A stretch of 64,000 nt of DNA from Perilla frutescens (lineage: Eukaryota > Streptophyta > Magnoliopsida > Lamiales > Lamiaceae): positions 53,193,001 to 53,257,000 of the forward strand of contig BRKX01000009.1 of NCBI GenBank assembly GCA_026008535.1, read 5' to 3'. The position numbers were made by a program, and so were the translations under genes. The notes under the pieces are model-generated. The model ran no database searches. It saw only the letters and a list, made by a program, of their open reading frames with translations, and was not told the DNA's origin. Every line of letters starts with the position of its first letter. The first letter of the stretch is position 1. This document shows, piece after piece, positions 1-10,799 of this stretch.

Positions 1-160
1 CTAATTATAAACTCTAATTGGGTGGGATGAACCCTAAAAACAATTATAAAATTAAACTAAATAAAAAAATATAATTGAAGAAAAAAAATACAAAAAAAAC
101 TCGTAATTTGAAAGTGTAACACGGAATGTAACACAAATAGTGTAACAGGAAATTTCAATC
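1..160. repeat. Direct repeat, copy 1 (partner at 566-731)
   Basis: This AT-rich stretch reappears about 565 bases downstream at roughly three-quarters identity by eye. Shared landmarks in order are TAATTATAAAC, GATGAACCCTAAAAA/GGTGAACCCTAAAAA, ATATAATTGAAG, GTAACACGG and AGGAAAT. No coding frame is present. It could be two copies of a degraded transposon end or an old local duplication; the window edge cuts any left extension. Confidence 0.6.
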
Positions 161-565
161 CCAACAACATCCGTCTCTGCGTATGTAAGTGTGTAATGTG
201 TGAAACAAACAAAAATTTAAATAGATTAAAAAACTAAACTTTATTTTCGTACATATAAACAATAATTATCATAATTATTTAAATAAATAAATAATTTAAT
301 ATATAATCTTGGAATAAATAAAAAGCATGCTATAAAAAAAAAGGGTTCAAATTTCGTGTTATACTTCTATGTATTTCACTTCGTGTCTCACTATAAATTT
401 TATTATTTTAATAATATTTATTATAAATTAAAATTCAATTCTAACATAAATAATCATAGTCAACATTTATAAAAAAATGAATTTAAAAAGTTATAAAATT
501 TAATTTTGAATTAATCAGCCATAAGAATGAATTATTAATTGAAAATTAAAAATTAAGTACTAAAA

Positions 566-731
566 TATAATTATAAACCCTACTTAGGTAGGGTGAACCC
601 TAAAAAACAATCTTAACATTAAACTAAATCATAAAAAAATATAATTGAAGTAAAAAAATATAAAAAACATATTATTTCAAAATGTAACACGGGGTGTAAC
701 ATAGATAATATAGTAGGAAATCTCAAGTGCT
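566..731. repeat. Direct repeat, copy 2 (partner at 1-160)
   Basis: Second copy of the repeat at the window start, in the same orientation and with the same landmark order. The spacer between the copies is AT-rich and unrelated to anything else seen here. Confidence 0.6.
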
Positions 732-2536
732 AAAGAAAATACCGCAGAAGAAATTAATTGAGCTCATGGTTTGTAGTTGTACAGTTGAAAATTTGCAGCG
801 AAAGATATATTGCCCAATATACAAAAATATTCGCAAAATCCAACAGACACAACCGTGCAATGCAATAACCTTTTTTTCTATGCAATTGTGATTTCAATTG
901 ACCTAAGAAGTGAATATTTATATTATATTAACATGAAATAGAAACACTAAAATTTACGTAAATAGGTGAAAATGAAAATTTACAAAAGAAAATGCTATGA
1001 TTACACATAAAATTTATTTGGCCACAAAATTTTCCTCTTGATTGATCACAATATAAATTATAAGAATTTACAAAACACGGTCATAGATAATCAAATATAA
1101 CTAAAATTTTCACGTATAAAGAAATTATTAACTTACAAATATTATTGCAACTGAATAATATGTGAATCAAGATCATTTATATTTAAATTTGGAACATATC
1201 TAAGTATATATATATATGTATGTATAATGTAAAAGTTGGAAATCGAATTTCCATAGCTTATTATGATAAATTTTGTAAATTAAATTGTTAAACTGCATGT
1301 ACTTATCATAAATAAAATTAATTTAATTAAAATAAAAAATTATAAATAATACAAAATTAGAAAATAATCAAATACAAATAAAATGTTAAAAAGCATGTAT
1401 ATAGAAAGTAATTGGAAATTATATAAATATAATAATGCATGCATTAATCAATTATAACACTATATAATTAACATGGTGAATCAATATACAATACATACAT
1501 TTCTATCTTTGTCCAACTCAATCCAAGAATAATGAAAATCTATATTTCCATCTTCTTTTTTCTCCCTTCTCCCTCATGCATCTTCTTCTTCTTTCACCAG
1601 TTGCTAATAATATGAGGGATTTAAAAAAAAAAAAAAAAAGAACACAAACGGTTGCATTAAATGGAAAGAAATATGATGGCAAAATGAGAGAAAAAGCTTA
1701 AAAAAAAAGAAAAAAAAACACACAAACAACTATATATGCACAGCTTCAAAGGATGGAAAGCTCAGCCAAATAGGGCCGCTGCCAACTACACTAGTACTGT
1801 GCAGTTAAATTTGAGAATTTTTTTGGCAGCAATTTAATTTTGTACTAATTTTTGCTAATATTTTTTTATTAATTTTGTCCCGATGGTTTTGCTTTAATAT
1901 ATGTATATTTATAGATAGATAGATGATTATCAGCCAACTTTAACATATTCTCTACCACATCAAAGTTCAAATTCTAATGCATGCAATCAAATAAAATATA
2001 TACAAATGTGAAATTCAACAGGCTTTGATTGTCTTAAAAATGATGAAGTTTGGGTCTAGTTTTTAAAGTAAGTAACTAAAACATTAGCTTTTAATTTTAG
2101 TGTTATTCAACATTTCTAAATTTTTGTAAAAGTAATTGATCTCCGATTCAAACACCAACTTGCTCATCTCTTCAAATCTATCATGGTTCAACCATTAAAT
2201 TAAAAAATAAAGACGTTGGTGCATCCGAATTTACACAATTCCTTTTTTTCTATTGGTGCGAGTGTGAAATCTGGCCAATTTGAGATCTTTCAAAATGAAT
2301 GTTAAAAGTTCATGATTTTCAAGACAATTAATCCGATTCAATGTGTATTTTGGTGTTTGTCCCAATTTCACAAAACCGATTTCTTATCGGTTTTATTTAA
2401 GATATCTCGGCATATAAGTGACTTTTGATACTACCGTGAGTGAGAAAACAAAATTCCAAGGAATTAAAAAAAATTGAATCAACATTCAACGAAAAAGTTG
2501 TATTTTGTTTTACTTTGCCCAGATTTGTTGTAGGAA
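732..2536. other. AT-rich non-coding DNA left of element A
   Basis: I see no supported gene. The stretch has poly-A runs near 1623-1640, short AT microsatellites, and many stops in all frames. A pyrimidine-rich patch near 1540-1600 has no open frame behind it. This is the pre-insertion locus into which element A jumped. Confidence 0.6.
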
Positions 2537-2541
2537 GAGAT
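2537..2541. repeat. Target site duplication of element A, left (GAGAT)
   Basis: The five bases GAGAT directly precede the TG of the left LTR and recur directly after the CA of the right LTR at 41877-41881. A perfect 5-bp duplication is the normal integrase signature of LTR retrotransposons and joins the two ends as one insertion. Confidence 0.9.
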
Positions 2542-2689
2542 TGTTAGGAAAAACTATCGAGGGTTTTCCTGACTGGAGTTTTGATGAGATGTCAAAATAT
2601 GTCAAAATCCGCCAAGAGCTTTGAAAAACTGAAAAGAAATCAAGCAGAAAACTAATGATGATCATATAAAAAAATCGAGCTATCAAAGC

Positions 2690-2830
2690 CGAAAAAATGA
2701 TCAATCCAAGTGAGAAAAAGAAAAGAAAAAAGAGAAAAGAAAAAGAGAGAAAAGGAAAAGAAACCAACCAAGAGCTGAGAAAAGAAAATAGAGAGAAAAG
2801 AACAGAGAGAAAAAGAAAAAGAAAAATCTA
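2690..2830 (+). repeat. Near-homopurine tract in U3 of element A
   Basis: About 130 bases are almost entirely A and G, built from AAAAGAAAAG and GAGAGAAAAG units. The equivalent tract in the 3' LTR is at about 37936-38060. It is low-complexity sequence, notable because it is kept in both LTRs. Confidence 0.7.
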
Positions 2831-2954
2831 GCCACAAAGAGCTGTGAAAAAGAAACTGTAGCTTGCTAGATTAGTTAGCAAGGTAAACTGAAAGTTGCAG
2901 GTACCATCAAGTGAAATACCAAATGCCATCAGTCTACAGTCATGAACTGAAGAA

Positions 2955-3480
2955 GGCACAGTTCAGAAGTGCCCATTTCCAGCTGAAGCTACCAGTTCAA
3001 GGCACCAGTCCAAAAGTGCCCAAATCCGGCTGAAGAAAAGTTTCAGCTGAAAAAAGTTCCAGCTAAAGAAGACTACCTGCCGAAGAGAGGACAACCCCAG
3101 CTGAAGACCACATCAGTTCGAGCTGATGAATATGCCAGCTCAAGATGATACCAGCTGAAGAAGAATACCAGCTAAAGAATGTACCAGTCCAAGGTCCGAG
3201 CTGAAGGAAATACCAGCTCAGGAAGTTCCAGCTGAAGGAGAATACCAGTTGAAGAGAAGACCAAGGTACGAGCTGAAGGAGATACCAGCTCAAGAAGTTC
3301 CAGCTGAAGAAGTACCAGTTCGAAGGATACTAGCTGAAGACGCATCAGTTCTGAAGTCCAACTGAAGAAGCGCCAGCAACCGAACTGAAGACCAGTCCAA
3401 GGAAGTTCTAGCTGAAGCGACACAAGTCCAGAATGCCAGCTGAAGAACACCGGTTCCAACTGGCAGTTTAAGCAAATCAA
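2955..3480 (+). repeat. Short tandem repeats (CCAGCTGAAGAA type) in LTR A
   Basis: Imperfect 12-18-base units around CCAGCTGAAGAAG and TACCAGCTGAAG recur more than twenty times, mixed with CAGTTC variants. The same field is in the 3' LTR around 38210-38400 and 40150-40700. The repeat generates spurious open frames on both strands. Confidence 0.75.
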
Positions 3481-3825
3481 ATTGGAGCTCAGAAAGCATC
3501 AGGCCAGAGTCCAGAACTGCTAGCTGAAGATGATCTTAACTAGAGCTTTCCAAACTGCCAAGGATGCACAGAACTGACACCCAAGGAACTGAATATTCCA
3601 ACTGCCTGTCAAAGCCCAGAACTGAAGATCAAGATAGAAGCCGTAACTGAAATTCAAATTTCAGAAAAGCTAACAAGAAGATCTTGAAGTTAATGCAACC
3701 GAGATCTTGGAACAAAAGCTCGTCAGAAGAGCAAAGGCTACTCAACGGCTCTCTTTAAATGAAAGTCCCTCAACGGCTTTATCATTTATGATCACACAGT
3801 GATCATCAACGGTCACCTGCTACTC

Positions 3826-3840
3826 ATCTATAAAAAATGA
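3826..3840 (+). promoter_or_regulatory. Putative TATA box of LTR A
   Basis: CTATAAAAAATGAG lies inside the LTR, about 525 bases before the AATAAA signal. The 3' LTR keeps it as CTATAAAAGATGAG at about 41035. Its position suggests transcription starts near 3860, defining the U3/R border. This is inference from motif and position only. Confidence 0.5.
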
Positions 3841-4351
3841 GCAACCTAGAAGATGGCCGTGACTTTTGACTTTTGACTCTTGAAGAAAACTTTTGCTCAG
3901 ACTTTCAGCGAAGATGTTCGCCAAAGGTCTAAATCCTCACGCTCCAAACTCAGCAAAAGCAAAAGTCCAACTGAAGAGAAGGAGCCACACCGCTCATCAA
4001 GCTAGCTGTTGAAGAATTCCAACCAGAGCAACTCTCTCAGTTCAATTCTATAATAATCAACTACCCAGCTCAAGCAGCAGATGCGTAAAGGAGCACATCA
4101 GTTGATACCAGATTCAAGACTATCTTCTTGAAGATCGAAAGAGATCTAAAACCTTGTAAAGACGAACAATAGTACCTAAAGTCTCAGTAAGCAGTTGAGA
4201 TCGGTAAGTGTGAGTTGTCGACCCAGAAACCGGCTGAGGAGGCTACTTGCGTTGGTTCGTCACTTCCGGGACAGCACCAGTTGGAAAGGAGTCCGTGACT
4301 CGTAAAGTCACTGATAGCCAGGTCCAACACTTGTCTTCACTGTGTAACTGT

Positions 4352-4357
4352 AATAAA
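4352..4357 (+). promoter_or_regulatory. Putative polyadenylation signal of LTR A
   Basis: AATAAA within GTAATAAAGGAAC lies downstream of the TATA box in the LTR, where an R/U5 polyadenylation signal is expected. The 3' LTR keeps the same hexamer around 41563. Confidence 0.45.
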
Positions 4358-4671
4358 GGAACTTTACACTTGTATAGTGAATTTCCCTTCTGCGGAAGGA
4401 AGAGAAGACGTAGAAGTTGAGCTTCGAACCTTTATAAAACTGCTTGTGTACTCTGCTTTACTTTTTAGTTTCATTTGCATAATCTAAACTGTACACCTCA
4501 ACCATACACAAAACTCCGAGCTAGCTGATCATCTCAACTGATCTCCTAACATCACGGATAACTTAGCAAGTCAAACGGGCCTTGAACATTCCGCAATTAT
4601 TGTTAAGTTTTTAGATCAGTTTATTCACCCCCCTCTTTAAACTGATTCTGACTCATCCCGGGACTAACAAG

Positions 4672-4683
4672 TGGTATCAGAGC
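4672..4683 (+). other. Primer binding site (initiator tRNA-Met) of element A
   Basis: TGGTATCAGAGC, two bases after the LTR, is complementary to the 3' end of plant initiator methionine tRNA. It is the standard minus-strand primer site of many plant copia elements and fixes the LTR edge and the + orientation. Confidence 0.92.
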
Positions 4684-4757
4684 GGTTGATTCTAAGGATC
4701 AGCCATTTCTGCAGATCAACTGAATCAGATCTTGTTATCTGTGCTACTCTGCCAGCT

Positions 4758-6355
4758 ATGGAAAATCATAAGCTACCTATCTTTTCAGTTGAGAACTATA
4801 ATAACTGGAGCAGGAGAATGAAGGCGCACCTCTGCTCAATCAACAATAATATGTGGGAAGTTATCGAAGAAGGTCCAATCATAATAATGATGGATAAGGA
4901 AGCCCACATTGCTGATGTCAATCAACCAGCAACGATCCCGAAGCCAACTCATCTTCTCACGAGTGAAGAGAAGAAGTTGAAGAACCTAGAGTTCATGGCC
5001 CAAGCCACGTTGTTCCAAACTCTAGATGAAGATCGCATAAAGGACACGAAGAGCTTCAGAACTGCCAAGGAGATATGGGACTTACTTGCAGATCTGTGTA
5101 AAGAGTCTGAGGTCATCAAAGGAAACAAGCTCCAACTGGGGGTGGACAGATATGAGTCCTTCAAGATGCACTCAGATGAAACCATCTCCAGCCTTGAAAC
5201 AAGATTTCTAGGCATCATCAGTGAGATGAACAATCTGGGAAGAACATATCCCAATAGTGAGATGAACTCCAAAATTTTAGACAATCTCACAAAAGAAGGG
5301 ATATGAAGGTGATTGCTACAAAAGAGTCAAGAGACTTGAACAGCGTCACCCCAAGAGAACTCTTCAGTTCTCTTAAAGCTCATGAGTATAGCCTAAACTG
5401 AAAAAGAGAGACATCCAATTCATCATCAGCCCAGGATGCAGCCTTCTATGGTGAAAGAAATCGGTTTAGAGAAGCTCGAGAAAGAAATGTCTTCCGATCA
5501 AGAAGTTCTCAAGCCAGAGAACAACTAGGAGGCTCAACTGATCGAAGAAGAGAAGCAGCGGAGAAGAAGGAAAGCTTGACTAAAGACATCAATGATCAGA
5601 TCCAGTCAGTTACCAAGCTACTAGAGAAGCTTAAAAAGATCAGAGATCAACCATCAGTTATGCTTCAAACTGATGAGGAACCCAGAGGCGAGAGAAACTA
5701 ACCGTCTGCTAAACAACTCAGGGCAGCCAACAGAAGCATAAGAGAATGCTTCCATTGCCACAAGTAAAGACACTACAGATATAAGTGTCCAGAGCTCCCT
5801 GAAGATAAGAAGGCCAATGTGAAGAGAAGCTTTTTCAAAAGAAAAGCTATGATGGCCAACATTGAGAATATCGTGCTGGATGACTCAGATTATCCATCAG
5901 GAATCGACTCCGACGGCTACAGCTCTGAAGATGAGGCATTGTTTTGCCTCATGGCTAGCAACGAAGAAGAAGTTAGCACATGTGATTCCTTAACCTCTTT
6001 TTATCACATTCATGAAACTTCCATTTCTAGCAATGAAATAAATGAACAATTAAGAATGCTAGAAGATCAGTTAGCTGTTATATCAAGTATGCATCTATAA
6101 CTGAAGAAAGAAAATGATGACCTAAGAGATGAGGTCAAAAGATTGAGAAGTGATCATAATAGAACTGAATCACTTGGAGCTCAGTCAGTTGAATGTGAGA
6201 AGTTGAAGCTCAAGTTTGATGAGCTAAGAGCTGAGAATGAAAGACTCAGGCAGGAGATCCAGGAAAGAGAGGAGATATATCTCAAATTCAGAAAAGAGAG
6301 GAGATATATCTCAAATTCAGAAAGGGATCTAAAACTCTTGATGAGATTCTAAGCC
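4758..6355 (+). pseudogene. gag of element A (broken)
   Basis: Gag forms the virus-like particle that packages element RNA. The chosen start is the ATG of MENHKLPIFSVENYNNWSRR, which aligns with the start of gag in element B. Residues 1-180 match the UBN2-type gag region (KEIWDLLADLC, SSLETRFLGIISEM). A frameshift near 5300 ends the first frame. The remainder reads on in another frame with extra stops through AAFYGERN, the zinc knuckle (CFHCHK, then a stop, then HYRYKC near 5748-5790) and the acidic DDSDYPSGIDSD patch to a coiled-coil-like region (LKKENDDLRDEVKRL). A 29-base tandem duplication at about 6268-6325 repeats EEIYLKFRKERR-type sequence. The stop inside the zinc knuckle and the frameshift make this copy non-functional. 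Confidence 0.88.
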
Positions 6356-6953
6356 ATCAAAGAGTTGAAACTGGTAGTCTAGGGTTAAGATACAACAGGT
6401 ACACTGCCGCTGAGAAAGGAAAGATAGGTGTTCAAACTAGACAAGAAGGAACCCTTCCTTGTTTTGTTAGACCTGAACCAACCTAGCCAGTTGAAGAGAC
6501 CGAAGGCGATGTGTAGCGACCCGGCTACCGGACTGACGGCTGTCCCCACAAACCAACACAAGTCTTTCCAGCGTGCTTTGTCCTCACTCACACGCTCCCT
6601 GAGAAACTTCCCAGGAGGTCACCAATTCTACCATTGTTCCAGGTCAAGCACACTTAACTTTGGAATTATGGTGGAACGAGCGCCAGAAAAGAAGATGCAC
6701 CTTATTAGTATGAGTAGCACCAATCATATCCTTTAAGCTCTCCTCAACTATACAGTCTCATTCATGTATAGCCTCAGAATCCCTCTCTTTTGGGTGAATT
6801 TGGTTCATTCATGTGCCCCTTCGCTTGGAAGTCTTATAGGAGCCGCTCTTTGTCCGTGCCTTACACCGGCGATCACTCCATACTTCGGCCCCGGGCGTCA
6901 CACAAGAGAACTGTAAACATCCCCATAGATCAGCCGAAGCGGTCCAACCAATC
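5924..6953 (+). repeat. 1030-bp duplicated segment, left copy
   Basis: This segment, from TCTGAAGATGAGG in gag to CCAATC, is repeated with the same 1030-base length at 8511-9540. The two copies flank the LINE fragment exactly. Both contain the same small internal duplication and the same 391-bp LTR-like insertion, so those events came first. Confidence 0.9.
6512..6902. mobile_element. Solo LTR or TRIM-like insertion (391 bp), copy 1
   Basis: This is a GC-richer sequence with TG...CA ends (TGTAGCGACC to GGCGTCACA) inserted in gag of element A. Read on the minus strand it starts TGTGACGCCCGGGGCC and ends CGGGTCGCTACA, the style of a plant Ty3/gypsy or small non-autonomous LTR. No internal region, primer site or clear target duplication is seen, so a solo LTR is the simplest reading. 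Short open frames on both strands are incidental. The family is not identified; confidence is in the insertion itself rather than its class. Confidence 0.6.
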
Positions 6954-8510
6954 TTTTTATTTGGTGGGTAAATAAATGCATTATAACAAATGAAAAACAT
7001 TACAAGGTCTATGTACAAGAACGAGGCAAGGCCAAAAAGGCTTGCATAAATGAAGCAACAGCAAATGCCTTAAAGGCCTAAATTAAAGCGAAAAAAGTGC
7101 AAAATTCATAGACGATTCAGGAGCCCAAATGAGGTTTAATGGAGAACAGCGATGCTTCAAAGGGTGACGCCGGGTTGTTATGAAGATCCTCCACCGTATG
7201 ATGCCTCATTAAAATCCCCCGGATAAAACCCGATGGGTACAAACCCCGGTAGGGAAAAAGAGTACATCTTAGTCTCGGACGACCTCCATCATAGCATGAC
7301 TGGAGCATCATAACAACTGCACATGATTAACTTGGGAGGTGCTCTAACACATTCTTCTCGAGAAAGATTCTGAACAGCATGTAGTATGTGTGAGTCTTGA
7401 TTGAGTGGATGCTAGAATCAGGCCTTGGAATGATGTCTCCATGGATTAACTTGTTGCGATTCATCCAGATTTGATATATGGTGGCGGTAATGGCAATCTG
7501 TATGGCCTTCCTTTTGATAGATGAGCTGCCTCTTCTATTTTCACACCACTTCACCGCACTACTGAGAGTCGAATGATCTCTTGTGTACCCCAGCCATGCC
7601 CTAATAGGTTCCCAAATTTTCTTAGATTCCCTGCATTTAAAATACAAATGATCAGCGGACTCATTTTTAACCGAGCAAACCGCACAGATTAAAACATTAG
7701 AATAGTAGCGAGTGTGATCCCTTGTGCGGAGTTTGCCCTTGAAGGCGAACCAGGATATGAATGCGTGTCTAGGATCAATCCAGGGTTTCCAAATCACATT
7801 GTTCCAGCGTTTATGCTCCCTCTTCATCCTGAAAAAATTATAAGCGTGAGCAGTACCATTGCCAATATTATTATAAAACCAGTTTTTAACTTGATTTTCA
7901 GCCTCAACATGGGATCCTTTCTCCTTAATCATCTTGTTGACGATGCTTTTAATGGTTTTGAGCAGTTTGGAATTTTTATAATGAGGCTCCCAATCCCATA
8001 CAGTTTGCCCGTTGAGAATCTCATTTCTGATCCATTGGCTCCAAAGGGATTGATCATTGTTGCAGATGTTGTAAATATTCTTAGTGAGCAGGGCTTTATT
8101 CCAAGCAGTTAGATCCCTTAATCTAAGGCCAGATTCTTGTTTGGGCATACATAGGTCCGCCCAAGCTACTGGAGATGATCCGGAGCCCCAAAGAAATTTC
8201 TTACAGAGCGTGGTGATCTTTTTGATGATGACTTTGGGGATGGGAAAAATCTGGAGCCAATAGCAAGTCATTCCTTGAAGAACAGACTGGATAAGGGTGA
8301 CCCTTCCGGCATAAGATAAGCTGCGAGCATTCCAAGCAGAGATGGACTCAGTGATCTTGTTGATAAGCACTTGGTACTCATTGGTGAGCACATTCTTAGT
8401 GTCAAGAGGCACACCAAGATACTTCATAGGCCATATTCCATCTGAGAACCCCACCATCAATTTTAATTCATCGAGGTTAGGACCATACACCCCCGCAGGA
8501 CCATATTCCA
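6954..8510 (-). mobile_element. 5'-truncated L1-type LINE fragment
   Basis: A non-LTR retrotransposon fragment lies on the minus strand. Its 3' end is at 6954, where TTTTTATTT is a short poly-A remnant in reverse. About 370 bases of 3' untranslated sequence follow and then the C-terminal part of ORF2. ORF1, the endonuclease and the first half of RT are missing, as in typical 5'-truncated insertions. The right edge (8440-8510) contains the repeated phrase CCATATTCCATCTGA at 8441 and 8501, a filler-like patch at the junction. It is flanked by 1030-bp direct copies of the host element. Confidence 0.85.
7327..8510 (-). pseudogene. LINE ORF2 C-terminus: end of RT plus zinc-binding domain (zf-RVT)
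   Basis: One open frame of about 394 codons ends at a stop at 7327. It begins within the RT thumb region (MKYLGVPLDTK is the YLGVPL motif of plant L1 reverse transcriptases). It continues through WNARSLSYAGRVTLI and FLWGSGS to the zf-RVT domain (WIDPRHAFISWFAFKG, then ICAVC...HLYFKC, a C-x2-C...H-x4-C zinc site). The intact enzyme copies LINE RNA at a nicked genomic site. This copy lacks the catalytic RT half and the endonuclease, so it is inactive. The apparent upstream start codon belongs to flanking gag sequence and is not a LINE start. Confidence 0.87.
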
Positions 8511-9540
8511 TCTGAAGATGAGGCATTGTTTTGCCTCATGGCTAACAACGAAGAAGAGGTTAGCACATGTGATTCCTTAACCTATTTTTATCACATTCAT
8601 GAAACTTCCATTTCTAGCAATGAAATAAATGAACAATTAAGAATGCTAGAAGATCAGTTAGCTGCTATATCAAGTATGCATCTATAAGTGAAGAAAGAAA
8701 ATGATGACCTAAGAGATGAGGTCAAAAGATTGAGAAGTGATCATAATAGAACTGAATCACTTGGAGCTCAGTCAGTTGAATGTGAGAAGTTGAAGCTCAA
8801 GTTTGATGAGCTAAGAGCTGAGAATGAAAGACTCAGGCAGGAGATCCAGGAAAGAGAGGAGATATATCTCAAATTCAGAAAAGAGAGGAGATATATCTCA
8901 AATTCAGAAAGGGATCTAAAACTCTTGATGAGATTCTAAGCCATCAAAGAGTTGAAACTGATAGTCTAGGGTTAAGATACAACAGGTACACTGCCGCTGA
9001 GAAAGGAAAGATGGTTGTTCAAACTAGACAAGAAGGAACCCTTCCTTGTTTTGTTAGACCTGCACCAACCCAGCCAGTTGAAGAGACCGAAGGTGACGTG
9101 TAGCGACTCTGCTATCGGACTGACGGCTGTCCCCACAAACCAACACAAGTCTTTCCAGCGTAATTTGTCCTCTCTCACACGCTTCCTGAGAAACTTTCCA
9201 GGAGGTCACCCATCCTACCATTGCTCCAGGTCAAGCACACTTAACTTTGGAATTCTGGTGGAACGAGCGCCAGGAAAGAAGATGCACCTTATTAGTATGA
9301 GTAGCACCAATCATATCCTTTAAGCTCTCCTCAACTATACAGTCTCATTCCTGTATAGCCTCAGAATCCCTCTCTTTCGGGTGAATTTGGTTCATTCATG
9401 TGCCCCTTCGCTTGGAAGTCTTATAGGAGCCGCTCTTTGTCCGTGCCTTGCACCGGCGATCACTCCATACTTCGGCCCCGGGCATCACACAAGAGAACTG
9501 TGAACATCCCTACAGATCAGCCGAAGCGGTCCAGCCAATC
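8511..9540 (+). repeat. 1030-bp duplicated segment, right copy
   Basis: Second copy of 5924-6953, matching from TCTGAAGATGAGG to CCAATC with equal length and a few percent substitutions (for example ACCCGGCTACC versus ACTCTGCTATC in the LTR-like part). After 9540 the sequence continues into the downstream part of gag, so this copy carries the original right-hand continuation of element A. Confidence 0.9.
9099..9489. mobile_element. Solo LTR or TRIM-like insertion (391 bp), copy 2
   Basis: This is the same 391-base TG...CA sequence as at 6512-6902, carried here by the 1030-bp duplication and not by a second insertion. Flanks are the same gag bases in both copies. Confidence 0.6.
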
Positions 9541-10393
9541 CTCCCAACTGAAAGGCTCAGTTCAGTTTAAGCCATCAGTTCAGCAGAGGAAGCCATCTCA
9601 AAGAAGGCCATAGGCTCAAAATAGGCATTCCGCCTAACAGGAGAGGTTACCAGCTCAGCAAAGGCATCCAACCTATCAACAGAGGTCATCAGTTCAGCCA
9701 AGACCTCCAGCTCATCAGAGATAGTCAGTTCGACAAAAGTCACCAGTCTATCCAAGGTCCAAAGCTCATAACAGGCCTATGGTGAACAGAACTGACCGGC
9801 CAACTGGAGTAAGGAGAAATACTCAGTTTGGATCACAGTCTCATCGAGATAAGGCATCAGTTCAAGAGAGAACTGCTCAGTCAGCCTATCCTCGAAGACA
9901 TCCAGCAAGTCAACCTGGAAGAGAAGTTGACTCAAGAAGGAATGTGCATACAAAGCTGTATAGAACACGTCAACATATTCAGATCTCCCTGGAGAAGTTG
10001 ACTCCGTCGGATCTCGCAACTCAGTATAGTGAGTACTTGGATTCAAGGGATGAACCAAGGATCAACTCCCACTATAACTGGTTTGCGAACTGGTCATACC
10101 ACAAGAGCGACAGAGCTCATGGTGTTAAAAAGAATTGGCCGCAGAGAAGATCTAGACAAGCTTGAGATCAGAGAGTTATGATCGGAGTGTTTTTTCTTAT
10201 TAACTCTCATTGCAGGTACAAGTCAAATAACTCGGCTCAGAGGAGGAGAGCTAAAAAGAGAGTGAAACTGATCAGACGATCAATGTTTGAAAACTCTCTA
10301 CCTGCTATTGAGTCAAAAGTTTGGCAAATCGGGATCCCTAAACACTTGATTAGCAAAGAAGGACCCGATATTATACGGGTTCCTAACAACTAA
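9541..10393 (+). pseudogene. gag C-terminal Q/P-rich region and linker of element A
   Basis: This continues the gag-pol reading after the duplication. Up to about 10165 it encodes a Q, P, R and S-rich basic tail (FKPSVQQRKPSQRRP, YSEYLDSRDEPR) that aligns with element B 25582-25950, with several stops. The segment 10216-10393 encodes KVWQIGIPKHL and ends RVPNN before TAA. The equivalent in B is KVWQVWIPKNL ending RVPKC before TAA. Upstream of 10216 lies TTAACTCTCATTGCAG, an acceptor-like signal also present in B. The peptide corresponds to the WVPK-type region just before protease in related elements. Confidence 0.7.
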
Positions 10394-10405
10394 TCATCTC
10401 TCTTG

Positions 10406-10790
10406 TAGGAAAAGGGCATCCTATCAAAGAAGAAGACCAAGGAGGTTTGGTACCTTGATAGCGGGTGCTCAAAACACATGACGAGAGACAGAGAGGATCT
10501 AGAAAGATACAAGGAAGTAAAAGGACCATTAGTCACATTCGGAGACAACTCTAGAAGCCGAACCATTGGAGAAGGGTTCATGGTCAAAGGAAATGTGGTA
10601 GTCAATGGAGTCTCCTACGTGGAAGGACTGAAGCACAAACTGCTTAGCATCAGTTAATTATATGACAATGGATATACCGTTGATTTCAGTTAAAGCTAAT
10701 GCAACATCAAGGATAAGTCAACTGGAGCAATCTTCTTAACTGGCGTAAGGAGAGACAACATGTATGTTATTGACTGGTCAACTTGATATG
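10406..10790 (+). pseudogene. Aspartic protease region of element A
   Basis: The retroviral-type aspartic protease cuts the Gag-Pol polyprotein. The catalytic DSG motif is visible in WYLDSGCSKHMT near 10450-10490, followed by GPLVTFGDNS and KHKLLSIS. Stops interrupt it near 10655 and 10690. The reading is preceded by two in-frame stops (TAA 10391, TAG 10406) that element B shares at the same spacing. It lies directly upstream of the pre-integrase and integrase region, as in other copia elements. Confidence 0.8.
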
Positions 10791-10799
10791 GAGAAGCTT

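Larger units (their letters stand above)
2542..4669 (+). repeat. 5' LTR of element A
   Basis: The LTR is 2128 bases, starts TGTTAGGAAAAAC and ends GGACTAACA, and is followed two bases later by the primer binding site. Its counterpart is 37774-41876, which carries an internal duplication and an inserted element. From left to right it holds a homopurine stretch, a field of short CCAGCTGAAGAA-type repeats, a TATA box near 3828 and an AATAAA signal at 4352, so U3 is roughly 1.3 kb. The minus-strand open frames over 3063-3499 are by-products of the short repeats and are not genes. Confidence 0.92.

Noticed and set aside
2510..3499. Five minus-strand open frames rich in F, L, S and W
   Set aside because: They are shadows of the homopurine tract and CCAGCTGAAGAA repeats of LTR A. 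The same frames recur in the 3' LTR (37884-38503, 40190-40453), and none carries a domain.
6385..7018. Open frames of 60-100 codons on both strands in and beside the 391-bp insertion
   Set aside because: They cross the insertion edge or exist equally in both duplicated copies as incidental frames. No motif is recognisable.
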